A DNA stretch of 64,000 nucleotides from Mycosarcoma maydis (lineage: Eukaryota; Basidiomycota; Ustilaginomycetes; Ustilaginales), in the NCBI RefSeq assembly GCF_000328475.2, contig NC_026495.1, positions 124,001 to 188,000 on the forward strand. The letters run 5' to 3'. Below, in pieces: positions 40,029-50,753 of this stretch. The notes below the pieces were generated by a model that saw nothing but the letters and a program-made list of their open reading frames with translations, was not told where the DNA came from and did no database searches. Position 1 is the first letter of the stretch; every line of letters begins with the position of its first letter. The position numbers and the translations under genes were made by a program.

Positions 40029-42509
40029 TCAGCATTGCGGCGTGAGGCGGGCGCGGTGTGCGGGATGAGCGCGATCGAGTGATGCGTGCATGTTTGGAGC
40101 GACCGGCGTAGTGGAGGCGAGGTGAGGATACTCAGGGACCGAGTAAGCGTTGGTGTGTGGTGTGTGTGGATGAAGGCGAGACTCGCGTGGTGGGGCGTCG
40201 GGTTGGGGTTGGGCTTGGGCTTGGGCTGCCGCGTTTCTGCTGGCGAGGAAACTAGTCAATCCAGCGCCGATGGCGAGGACGAGCGTAAACAAGATCGACG
40301 GCACCAGCGTCGAGAGTGGCGGGCGCGGTGGAAGGCTCGAAGTGCGTTTAGGCTTGGGCTGATGCGACTTTGCAAACATGTTGCTGATGCTGGGTGGGGT
40401 GATGGTATGGGCGACCATCGTGGTTGCTGAAAACGCGAGGCGTGCGGGCCAGAAGATCACATGTCGTGCCGCAAGCACGGCGGCGCGACGCGTATGCGTG
40501 TCGGACGAGCGGCTCGTCGACGCGAACCGACGCTGGTTCGGCACAGACGGCTGGTGGCGCGCTTCGCTGTTCGTGCTCGTGCTCGCGCTCGCGCTCGCGC
40601 TGCTACCGACATCGACTGCGAGCATGCGCAAACCCCAGTCCAACGTCGTTCCAAATCTGTGCCTGGTCCTTCCGGCCACTGCGCCGACGCGCTGCGTGCG
40701 CTCGCTCACGTCGTCCCACGCCGTGAGCATGTAGCTCGCGCACAAAAAGCACGCGAGCGAGAGCACGGTGATGCTCGATATGCTCAAGAAGAGCGTCATA
40801 TGCAGTACCGGTCGCAACGGTGCTGACAGCTGACGTGTCAAAGCGAGCGCCAGATTTCCCGCTGATGCGAGCTGTTTGTGCGCCACATTGAGGCTTTCCA
40901 GAAGCACTGCATCCGGAACCGAGCTTGAACGACGATGTTGTTGAGCGCGAGCACCTGCGCTTGGCGCTGCACCACCCGCCCGCGTCCCCGCATGCTGAAA
41001 CGCCGAATCTTCACGGAGCGAACCACGTCGGCTGTTGGGCAAAGAGAAGCTCGTAGTACGGCGCGCACTTGCGCGAACGCCCTGACGCGCGCGTCTCGTG
41101 CTGTTGGACCGCGGCGGTAGCGAGTCAAACGTGGTGCCGAAATTCAACGCTGACTGGCTCGAGCTTAACGGCTCTGGGTAGTCTTCGACCGTGGGTTGTT
41201 GGTGAATCCTGGTAGCCTGATCGAAGCTTACATGTCGGTCGCGTCGATTGGCAGGGCCAACGTACGCGTCGGCATCCTCGACGCTAACGCTGCAAGCTGG
41301 CGCGCGGCGCCGATCAGCGTGCGTGTGAGCGATCGTTGGCGCCGACGCAAGCTTGGCCGTGGTGGTCCAAGACGAACACCTGAGTGTGGTCCTGGTAGTG
41401 CTGCTCTTGCGAACTCGCTGAGCTGTGGTGGTGCTAAACTTTGTCACGTCTGCGCTGTCATCCGAGCTGAGCTCTGGTGTATCGGGCAGAGCGTGGTTCG
41501 CATACTTGCTGGGCGCGCTTTGATCGGCTGCGAGACTGGTCCATGTGCTAGGGTTGTTGGCGCCAGTAGCATACTTGCCGAGGTGCACTGCGGAATGCGA
41601 TACCGGGATTCGGTGACAAGAAGAGCTAGATTGGGACGAGGCGAACAACGACGAAGCAATACCGTCTTCGCTCATGACGCGCATCCTTCGCCCACTGGTG
41701 CTGCGAGAGAAGGTGTGGCCCGAGTCCGAGGCATCTGTGACGCTTGTCGATTCGGACCAGGTGCAAGACGAGACCATCTCGGGGCTGTTGGCTGTGGTTC
41801 GCACACCTGGTCGCCTTGTCGAGCTAAAGTCGCGCTCCTCGGCGGTTGGGAATGCAAAACGGATGTGATGCTGTGGAGTGTGTTGACCTGTCGATGCACC
41901 ACCAAACTCGTCGCTGGAGCCGTCTGCTAGGCTCGACTCTGACTGATGCGCGTGGGCATGCTTGAGGGAAGCGGCGTCGTGCGAGCGGTGGCTCGACTTG
42001 AGTGCTGAGCGAGGCAAAGTGGCGGATGTGCCGGCGTGGAAGGACGATCTCCTGCTAGAGGCGGCAGTGGAGGATTCGGATTGGTCTTGTTGACGCTGCT
42101 CGGTGGGGAGACCAGAGAGTCGCTTCCAAGCGCTTCGTTCCGAAGGCGTGGCGTGAGCGAGAGCGGGGTTATTGCGTCGGCGAGACGCACTCGAAGAGCG
42201 TTGCGCCTTGCGAAGTCGCTCTGCAAGCTGGCCTGGAGGCAAGATGTGCTCCCACCATTCTTGCGAGTGTGGGTCGCGCGGTGGCAAAGTTGCCGAGTCC
42301 ATCGTGTTGAAGCTGAATGAAACAGGGCCAGGGCTCGAATGGTGACTGAAGTTGGAGGATGAGGTAGACGAAGTGCGCCAAGTGCAGCTTGAAGCTTCGG
42401 GAGAGAGCCAAGGTGTGGAGGAAGCAGAGCTGCTGGATGAATGCGGCCGCACAGTCGCCGATGCAGCCATAGTGAAGTGCTGGGATGCGTAGTGATTCGA
42501 CCTTGTCAT
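40029..42509 (-). CDS. Ser-rich protein with two predicted membrane helices, 826 aa, unrecognised
   Basis: The frame begins at an ATG (42509, MTRSNHYASQ); a second ATG 13 codons in (MAASATV) is an alternative. The first ~560 residues are disordered and dominated by Ser, Thr, His and Arg, with many SxxS and RRxS sites that suggest phosphorylation. A hydrophobic helix follows at ~568-593 (LFLSISSITVLSLACFLCAS), then a short soluble segment, a weaker hydrophobic stretch near 680-705 and a second clear helix at ~736-758 (SILFTLVLAIGAGLTSFLAS). A segment before the first helix (VLLESLNVAHKQLASAGNLA) looks helical and more conserved in character. The layout suggests an endomembrane protein with a long cytosolic regulatory tail; that is inference. 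Confidence 0.75.
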   Translation of the reverse strand: MTRSNHYASQHFTMAASATVRPHSSSSSASSTPWLSPEASSCTWRTSSTSSSNFSHHSSPGPVSFSFNTMDSATLPPRDPHSQEWWEHILPPGQLAERLRKAQRSSSASRRRNNPALAHATPSERSAWKRLSGLPTEQRQQDQSESSTAASSRRSSFHAGTSATLPRSALKSSHRSHDAASLKHAHAHQSESSLADGSSDEFGGASTGQHTPQHHIRFAFPTAEERDFSSTRRPGVRTTANSPEMVSSCTWSESTSVTDASDSGHTFSRSTSGRRMRVMSEDGIASSLFASSQSSSSCHRIPVSHSAVHLGKYATGANNPSTWTSLAADQSAPSKYANHALPDTPELSSDDSADVTKFSTTTAQRVRKSSTTRTTLRCSSWTTTAKLASAPTIAHTHADRRRAPACSVSVEDADAYVGPANRRDRHVSFDQATRIHQQPTVEDYPEPLSSSQSALNFGTTFDSLPPRSNSTRRARQGVRASARRTTSFSLPNSRRGSLREDSAFQHAGTRAGGAAPSAGARAQQHRRSSSVPDAVLLESLNVAHKQLASAGNLALALTRQLSAPLRPVLHMTLFLSISSITVLSLACFLCASYMLTAWDDVSERTQRVGAVAGRTRHRFGTTLDWGLRMLAVDVGSSASASASTSTNSEARHQPSVPNQRRFASTSRSSDTHTRRAAVLAARHVIFWPARLAFSATTMVAHTITPPSISNMFAKSHQPKPKRTSSLPPRPPLSTLVPSILFTLVLAIGAGLTSFLASRNAAAQAQAQPQPDAPPRESRLHPHTPHTNAYSVPEYPHLASTTPVAPNMHASLDRAHPAHRARLTPQC

Positions 42510-42712
42510 GCACCGGGATGGAGCGTGGGTCGCGCCAGCTCAGACTCGGTCGTTCGCCACTGTGTCAACAAAAGTCGACGTAGGCGCTGATGATCACGCA
42601 ACTGGTCCGAACCTGATTGTGAGTCGTGTTGGCGAGCACTGCACAAGTTGCGAGCTTTCAATGACGTGACGCTGGTGCAGAGCAGTGTATGGTGGTGATG
42701 TTGGTTGTGGGG

Positions 42713-42774
42713 AAGGGGGGTCAGGGAGGAGGGAGGAGGGTGGAGGGTGGAGGGAGGAGGGAGGAGGGAGAGGA
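42713..42774. repeat. Polypurine GGGAGGA/GGTGGAG tract
   Basis: About 60 bp almost free of pyrimidines on the plus strand (GGGAGGAGGGAGG units), 200 bp upstream of the minus-strand start at 42509. On that gene's strand it is a CT-rich promoter element. Confidence 0.7.
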
Positions 42775-43220
42775 AGCGACTCGAAACGGTTTGATGGCAG
42801 AGGGGGCAGTCGAGGCGGTTGATGGCACTGGTGTATGCCGGAGCGTTCCGAAAGAGAACAGAGGTAGCTTTGCTCACGCCAATTGTCTGCAGTGTGAGCT
42901 TAGAGGCGGAGGAGGCGGGTTGCGTGAAGAGGCCAGAGTGCGGATATGGAGGTGAAGACGTTGACTCGAGTTGATGAAAAAGCGATCAGTGTCGTGCAGC
43001 AAGCCAACTGTTAATGAAGTGCAACAGCGGGAAGCGTGGCGTGCGGGAAGCCTAGCTGATGACGAGCTTGGGTTAGGGGGCGGGAGAAAGCGGACGGCCG
43101 CGGTGGTGACTGTGAAGCGGCAGATGGAATGAGATCAGCTAGCGCTGCAGGCGGGAACGCGAACGCAGATCGTGAATACAAACGCAAACGCCAGATAATC
43201 GTGAATGATGATGTTGTGAA

Positions 43221-43267
43221 CAGGGTGCCAGGGTGCCAGGGTGCCAGGGTGCCAGGGTGCCAGGGTG
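43221..43267. repeat. 8-bp array CAGGGTGC, 5+ copies
   Basis: Five perfect copies of CAGGGTGC and a partial sixth ending in CAGGGTGG. Dispersed motif copies flank it on the left (43170, 43199). Confidence 0.95.
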
Positions 43268-44679
43268 GTGGTAACGGAACGGTGTTTGGATGGGTATCGG
43301 CAGACTCGTGACTGGATCACGTTGGGACTGGGGACGGTGTGGCAAGACGTGGTTCCAAGAACGGCGAGAGGGTGTTGTCGTTGAGTATACAGGAGCGGCT
43401 CAGGAAGCAGCCAAAGCAAGGAGAGCTAGCGCGTGAGTGAAAAGTGGTGTGAAACGGAGAGCAAAGAGACCGAGAGGTGGCCGACTCTGTGACTGATTGA
43501 TGGCTTCGATGGCTTCGGGACGAGCTGTGCGTCGATTGGGCTACTTGGGAATGAGGCAGCCAAGATGCGATTCTCGTGACTGCCTGAGCAATCAATGAAC
43601 GGCAAGTAGGGACAACTTGCAAGGCACAGGAAGGGTCCGGGATGTCGGCAATCGTGAGTCGTGAGTCGGCAATCGTGAGTCGTGAATCGTGTGTCGTGAA
43701 TCGTGAATCTCGAATGTTGTTCCACATAGGGTTGGCCTAGACGCAGGGCAAGCAAGGCCAGCAGAAGCGACGAGCGGAACTATTCTCGGGAAGCAAGTGC
43801 TCACCCCTCACGATTCACGACTGGCTCGGCCTCCATCGCCATCGCCACGGTGCTTACGAGATTTGGCTGCTGTCTTTGCGAGGCGTCGGCAACTCTTTCT
43901 CGCTCTCACACACACACTCTCTCATTGTGGCAGTTTGGATAAGATTTTGACGTGATCGTAAGGCTAAGTTATCTATCGTGTCGGCTCATCGCTTCTCATC
44001 TCGTGACGCTACGGCTGCTAACTGTGCTTCCAAGCCCTGCCTCGCAGCTCAGCAGCTCAGCAGCTGAAGCGTGAATGACTTGGTACAAGAGCAGAGCGGA
44101 CTGAGGGCGCGCTGACAATGCAGTTGCTTATCGGCCATCAAAGCGGTGCCCGAGCGCCGAAAATTGTGAGTGTCAAGATTTCATGTTTGTGAGAGCGAGT
44201 TGAAGACCGATAGACTGAGTACAGCAGCACAGCGGTGAGTGGTGAGCGGTGAGTGCACGTGCAAGGCTGCCTTGCCGCTTGTTCGTGGTTGCTGCTCTGT
44301 CGTGGCACAGCTCATCACGGCGTTTGAGCCTTTGCCGAGTAACTCAACAGTCACGAGTGTTGCGCTGCCGAGCTGGGCCATGCGAATTACGCGAAAGGGT
44401 TCGTTCAGAATTCCAACGTGAATCGTGAAAATCGTGAATCTTGGTGATTTTCCATCGGCCTGTCAAAAGTTTCACACTCAACTCACAGGCACGCCAAGAC
44501 GTCGTCACCATAATAAATGAACTTGGAAAAACGTAAGCGCAGACGCGCTCCCGGTTGGGCCTGCGCTTTGTCTGTTTCACACCTTTCTTCTCACCCTCTG
44601 CCGTTCGCCTAGCCCTGAGTGCATCATGCATGGGAAGCAAAACGGAAGCAAGCGAAACAAGAACAAAAACGTCGACGAA

Positions 44680-44715
44680 ATCACAATCACAATCACAATC
44701 ACAATCGCAATCACA
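44680..44715. repeat. 6-bp array TCACAA, about 5-6 copies
   Basis: AATCACAATCACAATCACAA-type repeat, with one ATCGCAA interruption, running directly into AATCACGAATCACGAATCGTG. The hexamer differs from the dispersed motif by the loss of G and may be a decayed form of it. Confidence 0.85.
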
Positions 44716-45260
44716 AATCACGAATCACGAATCGTGCAACACTCGTAATCTCGACTCGAAGCACGCCAATTCACGGTTCACGGTTTACGGGTTCACGATT
44801 GTGGATGAATCTTGTGGAATGCTTGAATGCGTTCACCACACTGACACGTGCAATTCAACAAGGCGACAACCGATTCGTCATCCCTACGAACCGAATGAGG
44901 ATCGTGGCTCGATATCTCTTTCCAAATTGAAACGGATTCGGGACTAGGGTCTTGGTTGATACATATCGCAATTAAGCACCATCGTGAATCATGAATCACG
45001 AATGTGGCTGACCGCGCCCGCCAGATGAGCAAGAGATAAGACGCCCGAAATTCGCGATTCGTAATTTGTGATTGTGGTGTGCAATCGTCAATGGATCACG
45101 GATCACGATGGAGACAGGGCAAATCGTGAATCTTGTGATTCCGGTCTGATTCGTAATTCTAGTCACGAGGGTCGGAAGCAGCCTTAACCGGCACTCACGG
45201 GACTCGACGCACCAACTTGCAAGCGCTTAAGTTATTTCGAGATCCAACCGTTTTTCATTT

Positions 45261-45295
45261 CGCTTGTCGCTTGTCGCTTGTCGCTTGTCGCTTGT
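45261..45295. repeat. 7-bp array CGCTTGT, 5 perfect copies
   Basis: Five uninterrupted CGCTTGT units, followed 15 bp later by GTGATTCACGATTTT. The unit length equals that of the TCACGAT array at 2777, but the sequence is unrelated. Confidence 0.95.
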
Positions 45296-47504
45296 TTAGG
45301 AATTTTTGTGATTCACGATTTTGGCTGCGCTCGTCGTTGCGCGCATCCACAGACCGGCCAGCTTAAACTTTCTCTTTCTTCTTATCGGTATGCGTACCAG
45401 CTTGCATACATCCATACTCTCCAATTACTTCCACCGAGCTTCCTTGGAGCTTCAGCTGTCATGTTTCTTTGAAACCGATCCAACGCCAAATTTGTGATTG
45501 AAATCGCACTCTTCAGCACTCTGTGAGTTCGGGGCGGGTATCACATATCGCTTGTGAAAGGTACGAGCTGCAGCCAACTTGCATTCGTGATTTGCGCGCG
45601 CCGAACCACTCACACTGTGAGAGCCGTTGTTGAATTTGCTTATTGTCTTTTCTTTTCTTTTCTTTCTGAATTCACGATCAACGATATCGCCGTTCGGGGC
45701 GTCCTGCCGTGGCCGGTTCCACTGACTGAATCACGCCCGATGAATGCGTGAATGGATTCTTCGTTCCGAATCTAGCCGAGGTCGGCGAGTTTTGGGTGAT
45801 CCATGTTTCGCCATCTCTGGCTCTTGCCCATTGCCATTCATGAGTACGAGTGTCACGTTGAATTTATCCCGTCACGAGTCGTCGTCGCTAGCTACACAGC
45901 CGCGGTAAGTAGAGATTCACGATTCGTGATTCTTTGTTGTGCGGCTCGTCTTGGCGTGTTGGAGTGGCAAGTGATGGGTTTACGAGTCAGTCACAAGTTG
46001 TGGGTGTGCCAACGTGCAAAGTCATCGATCGGTACGGCACTTGGGATGGAGTAGTTCAGGCGACGACGAGCGTGCTTCAAGTGCGTCTTGGCACGCCTCA
46101 AAGAGGTCTTCTCCATCTGTCAACGCTTGCACTGCCCGTTGGACATGGCAACGCGCACCCCTGTTCTGAATGACATATTATCAGGTATCACACGCTTCGA
46201 CACAGATCTTGCGACCCCCTGATGGCGATGCTCAATGAAAAACTTTCCCCACGCCATGATTCCTGGTTCACGATTCATGATTGCTTGCGATCTCGGTGGT
46301 AATAGTAAATCACGAATACCATCCACGGAGTGCAACTGTCCAGCCAAGCGCACCCAGCCTTTTTTTTTCAGTGCCGCCTTGGCCCGCCTCGGCCCGCCTT
46401 GGCTCATCGGAGTCTTGACCGAACCCAAGCAGAATTCACGATTTCGCACAGCGCTGACTCGTGACTGTCACTCGTGACTAGTCGTGAGTCGATGAGCTCT
46501 GCGCGATCCCGAAACGAAGAGAGGGCTGAAAAGTAAAAGCTGCTTCCATGCACGACTCGTCACATGGCTGTGTGCACTGTCGCAATCGTGAAAGCGCGTA
46601 CCATGCCCTGAATCCAAGACCCAGAAGCAGCGCCATCCTTCGCACATCGGAGTATGGGCCTTGATCGATTCGTGATTGTGATCTCGATCGCAAAATTCTC
46701 AGCCCATGTTCTGTTCTGCCGAGTCCTTGACGAAAGGCACCACGCTTCATTAACGCGCATCGGCAATTTGCACATCGAGTTGAGCACCACACCGCTTTGG
46801 CCGCCTAGGAGCCCCACGGAGCCGCGTGGCACGCCCACGCACGCATCGCAGCAACGTCCTCGATCCAGCCTTCAGCATGATCGATCGCTTATCATCGTGG
46901 ACGTTGCTCGAGCACAATCATCAACACCACGTTGCATCAAAGTGACCAGTCAGCCGCAAACCACCTGCCATCGTCATCGCCAACAAGCCTCCACACAATC
47001 AATCACGAATCTTATGAACTAATCGTGAATACTTTGGTTCACACGAGGCAGTCGTATGAGTGAGTGTGTTGTCATTGAGATTGACCGAGATTGCTCCGTG
47101 TACTGCCAGCTCAAGATTCACGATGAACGATGAACGATTGCGGATCTTTTACCTGAAGGTGGTCCAGCACCATCTGGGGCATCGGTATTGTAGCCGCACA
47201 AGTGTAGAATCTCGCTGGCTGTGATGTGGCCGATTCGGCTACATGTCGCAATGCCCGCCTCGATCGTCGACACCACACAGCCGACGCCCATACCTCTCAC
47301 ATTTCTCTTCCAAGGCCATCGTACAATCACAATGCAACGTCTTTCAGGTTGAGAAGCGTAGAGACGACGAGTTGTAGGCTTTCAAAGTACAGCGCAGCAG
47401 CCAACACATACGCTAAAAGTTGAGACCCACCGTACAGAGGCAAACAGAAGCCGAACAAACCAAGGAGACTGCAACAGGGGTGCAGGTGCAACCACCTAGT
47501 ACGA

Positions 47505-49933
47505 TCACATGGCGATATTGTAATCGTACCTGTAACACATCCTACCTCCCCACTTTCCACTTTCGGGATCCAACAGGTCCTGTACCATGACGTTCGGGGC
47601 CAACGGCTCAAAGTTGATCACGTCCGTCTTTTGTGCTGTCCAGGGGGGATGTTGACCGCGCTTCTGCTGTTGCTTGGGACCATGGAACGCCATTTGATTC
47701 GCATCGCTTTTCTTGCGCCATGCATCAAACACGTTGTCCAGCGTAGCGTGATGGCTGTGGAAAGCCATGTCGTTGGGGCTGCTACTCAGCCAAGCCAAAT
47801 TGCCTCCTACACACGTATGCATCGACAGATGTGTCGAGATCTCTAACGCCGACGAAAAGTCGAAAAACTTTCCGTTGTCGTGTGTTGCGCCTAGACCTTT
47901 GATGAAATCTGCGTTGATAAACGTGGTGCAATTCGGACCGAAATGAGCATTGGGACTCTTGACGTCGAGGTTGTTAAACTGGCGACACAATCGATGACGC
48001 CGAGGAGCGTTGAAAAAGTGATCAGCTAGAGCTCCGTCTGTGACTGCAAGCCCGGACTGCCAAGGGCAATCCTTGCTATCCCCTTTGCCGTCGGTTCCCA
48101 GCCCAACTTCCGGATCCGGATCCCAAATACCATTCATGCTCGGATCCTGCGACGTCTTTGTCCAATCGATCCAAGGCAGACCCAGTGCAAATCCACACTC
48201 GTTCAAATCGCGTTGGACAAGCACCGTAAAGCCACGATGGAATGGCAGAAAGTACGCCGTGAAATGAACGTACTTGACCATCCGGATGTGCAACAGCGTC
48301 CAGTCGTCAGCCGCGTTCCAACCGGGTGTGCTCGTCTTGAATCGAGACGGCTTCGAACGCACGCATTTCACCGCTTCGACAAACGCCTTTTTCTCTTGGC
48401 GTGTGAGCGTCGAGTATTCCTTGCGAATCAACGGCTCCGTGCAATTCGAGTGTGCTGCCGACACTTGGGCCAGCTTGAGTTGGCCAACAATCGCAGGCAG
48501 ACGCTGATTCCATACAGTCGTCGCATTGGTTCCGTTGGCATGTGCCAGTACCGCAGCTCCAGCAGCAGCAGCATTCGTTGCACCGCCCATAGCGATCGCT
48601 GCGACAGCTTGAAACTTGGCGTCCCCACCCATCGTTCCAGACAGAGCGTTGGCATCTCCGAGTACACCGGGCTTCAGTAAGGCATTCGGATCGACTGGAG
48701 TACCAGGCTGAGTTGGAGCATTTGGATCCACTGGAGAATTGGGATCAACTGGAGCACCAGGCTTGAGCGGAGCGTTGGGGTCGACCGGAGCGTTAGGATG
48801 CACTGGGGCATTTCCAGCAGCTACAGCGTTAGCGTTTGGTTCAGTCGGAGCTTTCACGTCTGCAGCACCTGGCTGGGCAGGCACAGACGGAGCTTGCGCA
48901 GCTGGGTTCGCACCTGCACCAGCACCGCCGAAATCCGCGGCGACTGCGCCTCTATCTCCAGGTATAGTCTTGGATGCGTTCTTAGCTTCGTGACTGTTTG
49001 CAAAAGTAGAGCCAACCGACGCCGCGTCTGGTGCTAAGCCGGGCGAGTGCTTCTCTGCGCCTCCTGGAGTGGCAATAGCCTTCTCGCCAGCTTTCTGGTC
49101 GGTCTGAGGTGCAGCGCCATGGACGGTTTGGTTGTTCGACAGCGGCGCCAATGCAACGCCGCGACTGCCTGTTCTACCAGTGCCACGAGTTCCCGCAGCA
49201 GGTGTCGCCGGATCAACCATCATCGAACCGCCCGCGTGGTCGAATTGAGCTCGGGCATCACTGGCCCCCTGTCGTCCAACCTGCTTGAGACCTGCACCAC
49301 CAGACGCGTCGGGCATCACTGGCTCTGTTTGGCGCTTGTCTGTATCCGTCGCCAAGAAAAATGTAGCACATTTTGAAAACACGATCAGCTTGTCTTCCTT
49401 GGGCGTACGCATTCACGATTCGTGATTATTCCTGATTCACGGTTGTTGGTTTGACTCTGGGCTTCTGTTTAGTACATACCTCTGGGCTGTGCGCTGTCGG
49501 GCTGAGGCTGATCGAGTGCGACAGCGTCCATTGCCGGAGGAGGCGCTGGAGCTTGCACGGCGTGCAATCGTTTGGCGCACTTGAGCAGCTTAGCATGCTG
49601 CCTCATGGTGCGCTCCTTGGCTGTCTGAGCCGCGCCGTTCTCAGGCTGCCAGGTATCGCCACCAGGAGCATCGTGCCCTTTGAAGCCCCACTGTTTCGGA
49701 TTGAGTTGGCTCCAAACGGCATCGTCAGTAGGATTCGGGTTGGCGTCAAGAAGCGCTTGCACTTTGGCAATGTCGGCTGCTTGCACGGCGTGATGCCCCA
49801 GACATCGAAGCAGGTGATGCGTGCGTGCATGCGAGTCGTGTTTGGCCTTAACGGAAGCTGCGAGAAGGGTAAAAGAGACGAAAATAGTGGCGAGCAGAGC
49901 CAAGTTGGTCGAGGAGCAGCAGCGGAGCTTCAT
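47505..49933 (-). CDS. Secreted tyrosinase-family copper oxidase with Pro-rich linker, two exons, 762 aa
   Basis: Exon 1 is 49480-49933 (ATG 49933). The intron is 49340-49479 (140 nt, GTATGT...ACAG). Exon 2 is 47505-49339. The N-terminus MKLRCCSSTNLALLATIFVS...AASVKA is a clear signal peptide, and splicing joins ...AQPR to DKRQTEP, giving a possible Kex2 site (K153-R154). A low-complexity linker follows, with VDPNAP/LKPGAP repeats (plus ~48660-48830). The C-terminal ~330 residues are a tyrosinase domain: CuA histidines in LLHIRMVKYVHF and LPFHRGF (plus ~48228-48290), CuB histidines in EISTHLSMHTC and FHSHHATLDNVFDAW (plus ~47720-47850), and a terminal CYRY motif. Tyrosinases oxidise phenols to quinones, and melanin or wall cross-linking would be typical roles. 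Its substrate is unknown. Promoter and intron carry the dispersed motif. Confidence 0.88.
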
Positions 49934-50753
49934 CGTGCAAGCAAAGCCTGGCTCCGAACCTTGATTCGTGTGCGGTTGCTGTAAAGAAAAGATTAACAAC
50001 GAGCGTGGTGGAGAAGAAATGATTGAGAGAAAGAAGCGAGAACGATGGTGAAAGAAGGCAGAGCAAGGATGAGACACAAAGAGCCGTAAGAGTCGAACAC
50101 TGCAACCACAAGCAATTCGGCGATCAAGTTGTACGCCACTTGATTTCATATCCCCCTTTCCTCTGAAAGTCAATCGTGAATGCCGCACATGACTGCCGCA
50201 CCGCCCAACTCATGAGGGACCGAGTGGGAGACCACATCTTGCCAACCTCAATCATTGACGAGTTGAGCGGGTGAAACGAGTTATGTGGCATGCGCGAGCG
50301 TACATGGGGCAATTCGTAACTTCATTCCGTAGCCAGACGTATCAGAAAGGGGGCCGGCACAAACGCGTTATGCGATCCACCTGCACGGATGTTATTGTAC
50401 GCTTCGTACCTTCATACTTTGGTTGCTGCCCCCACCAACGCTTTCGCTCGAATCGTTACGTCTGGTGGCAACCAGCATGGCGTTAGATGCGACCTCACTA
50501 GTTCCGTTCTCCTACCGCTCCACTGAAAATAATCTTCTCAGCCCATCTGCCACCAACGGCATCCTCGTGAGCGTGGGCTGATTGCTTGCTGCCGAAATTG
50601 GTCTCGATTTCGTCAGCAAGCAGCACACCGCAAACATTGAAAGCGCATTGTGCGTACGTGTTGCTCTGATGTCATGTTGACATTTTGGGATTGACGAACT
50701 GTCGACCCATCCACGTGACAATGAACAAGGGGAATAGTTACGAGTGACGGTGG
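49934..50753. other. Tyrosinase promoter region and DUF866 gene 3' end
   Basis: AATCGTGAATGCCG near 50168 is the only clear dispersed motif. A purine-rich patch (49984-50060) precedes the tyrosinase start, giving a CT-rich leader on the minus strand. No coding region supported. Confidence 0.5.

Larger units (their letters stand above)
42510..47504. other. Gene-poor 5 kb interval, dense in short repeats
   Basis: The longest noncoding stretch in the window. On either strand I find only ORFs of at most ~140 codons, many starting at non-ATG codons or carrying motif-derived sequence. It contains a polypurine tract (42713-42774), an 8-bp array (43221), a 6-bp array (44680), a 7-bp CGCTTGT array (45261) and at least 20 copies of the TTCACGA family (clusters at 43650-43710, 44419-44440, 44715-44810, 44983-45140, 45916). 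No tRNA, rRNA or transposon terminal repeat was seen. A noncoding RNA or a heavily spliced small gene cannot be excluded. Confidence 0.55.

Noticed and set aside
46654..47022. 122-codon plus-strand ORF in the gene-poor block
   Set aside because: Its N-terminal residues derive from a dispersed motif copy (GATTCGTGATTGTG), and it lacks any domain or signal peptide.
42510..47504. Transposon or viral remnant in the gene-poor block
   Set aside because: No reverse-transcriptase, integrase or transposase motif, and no long terminal or inverted repeats were seen by eye.
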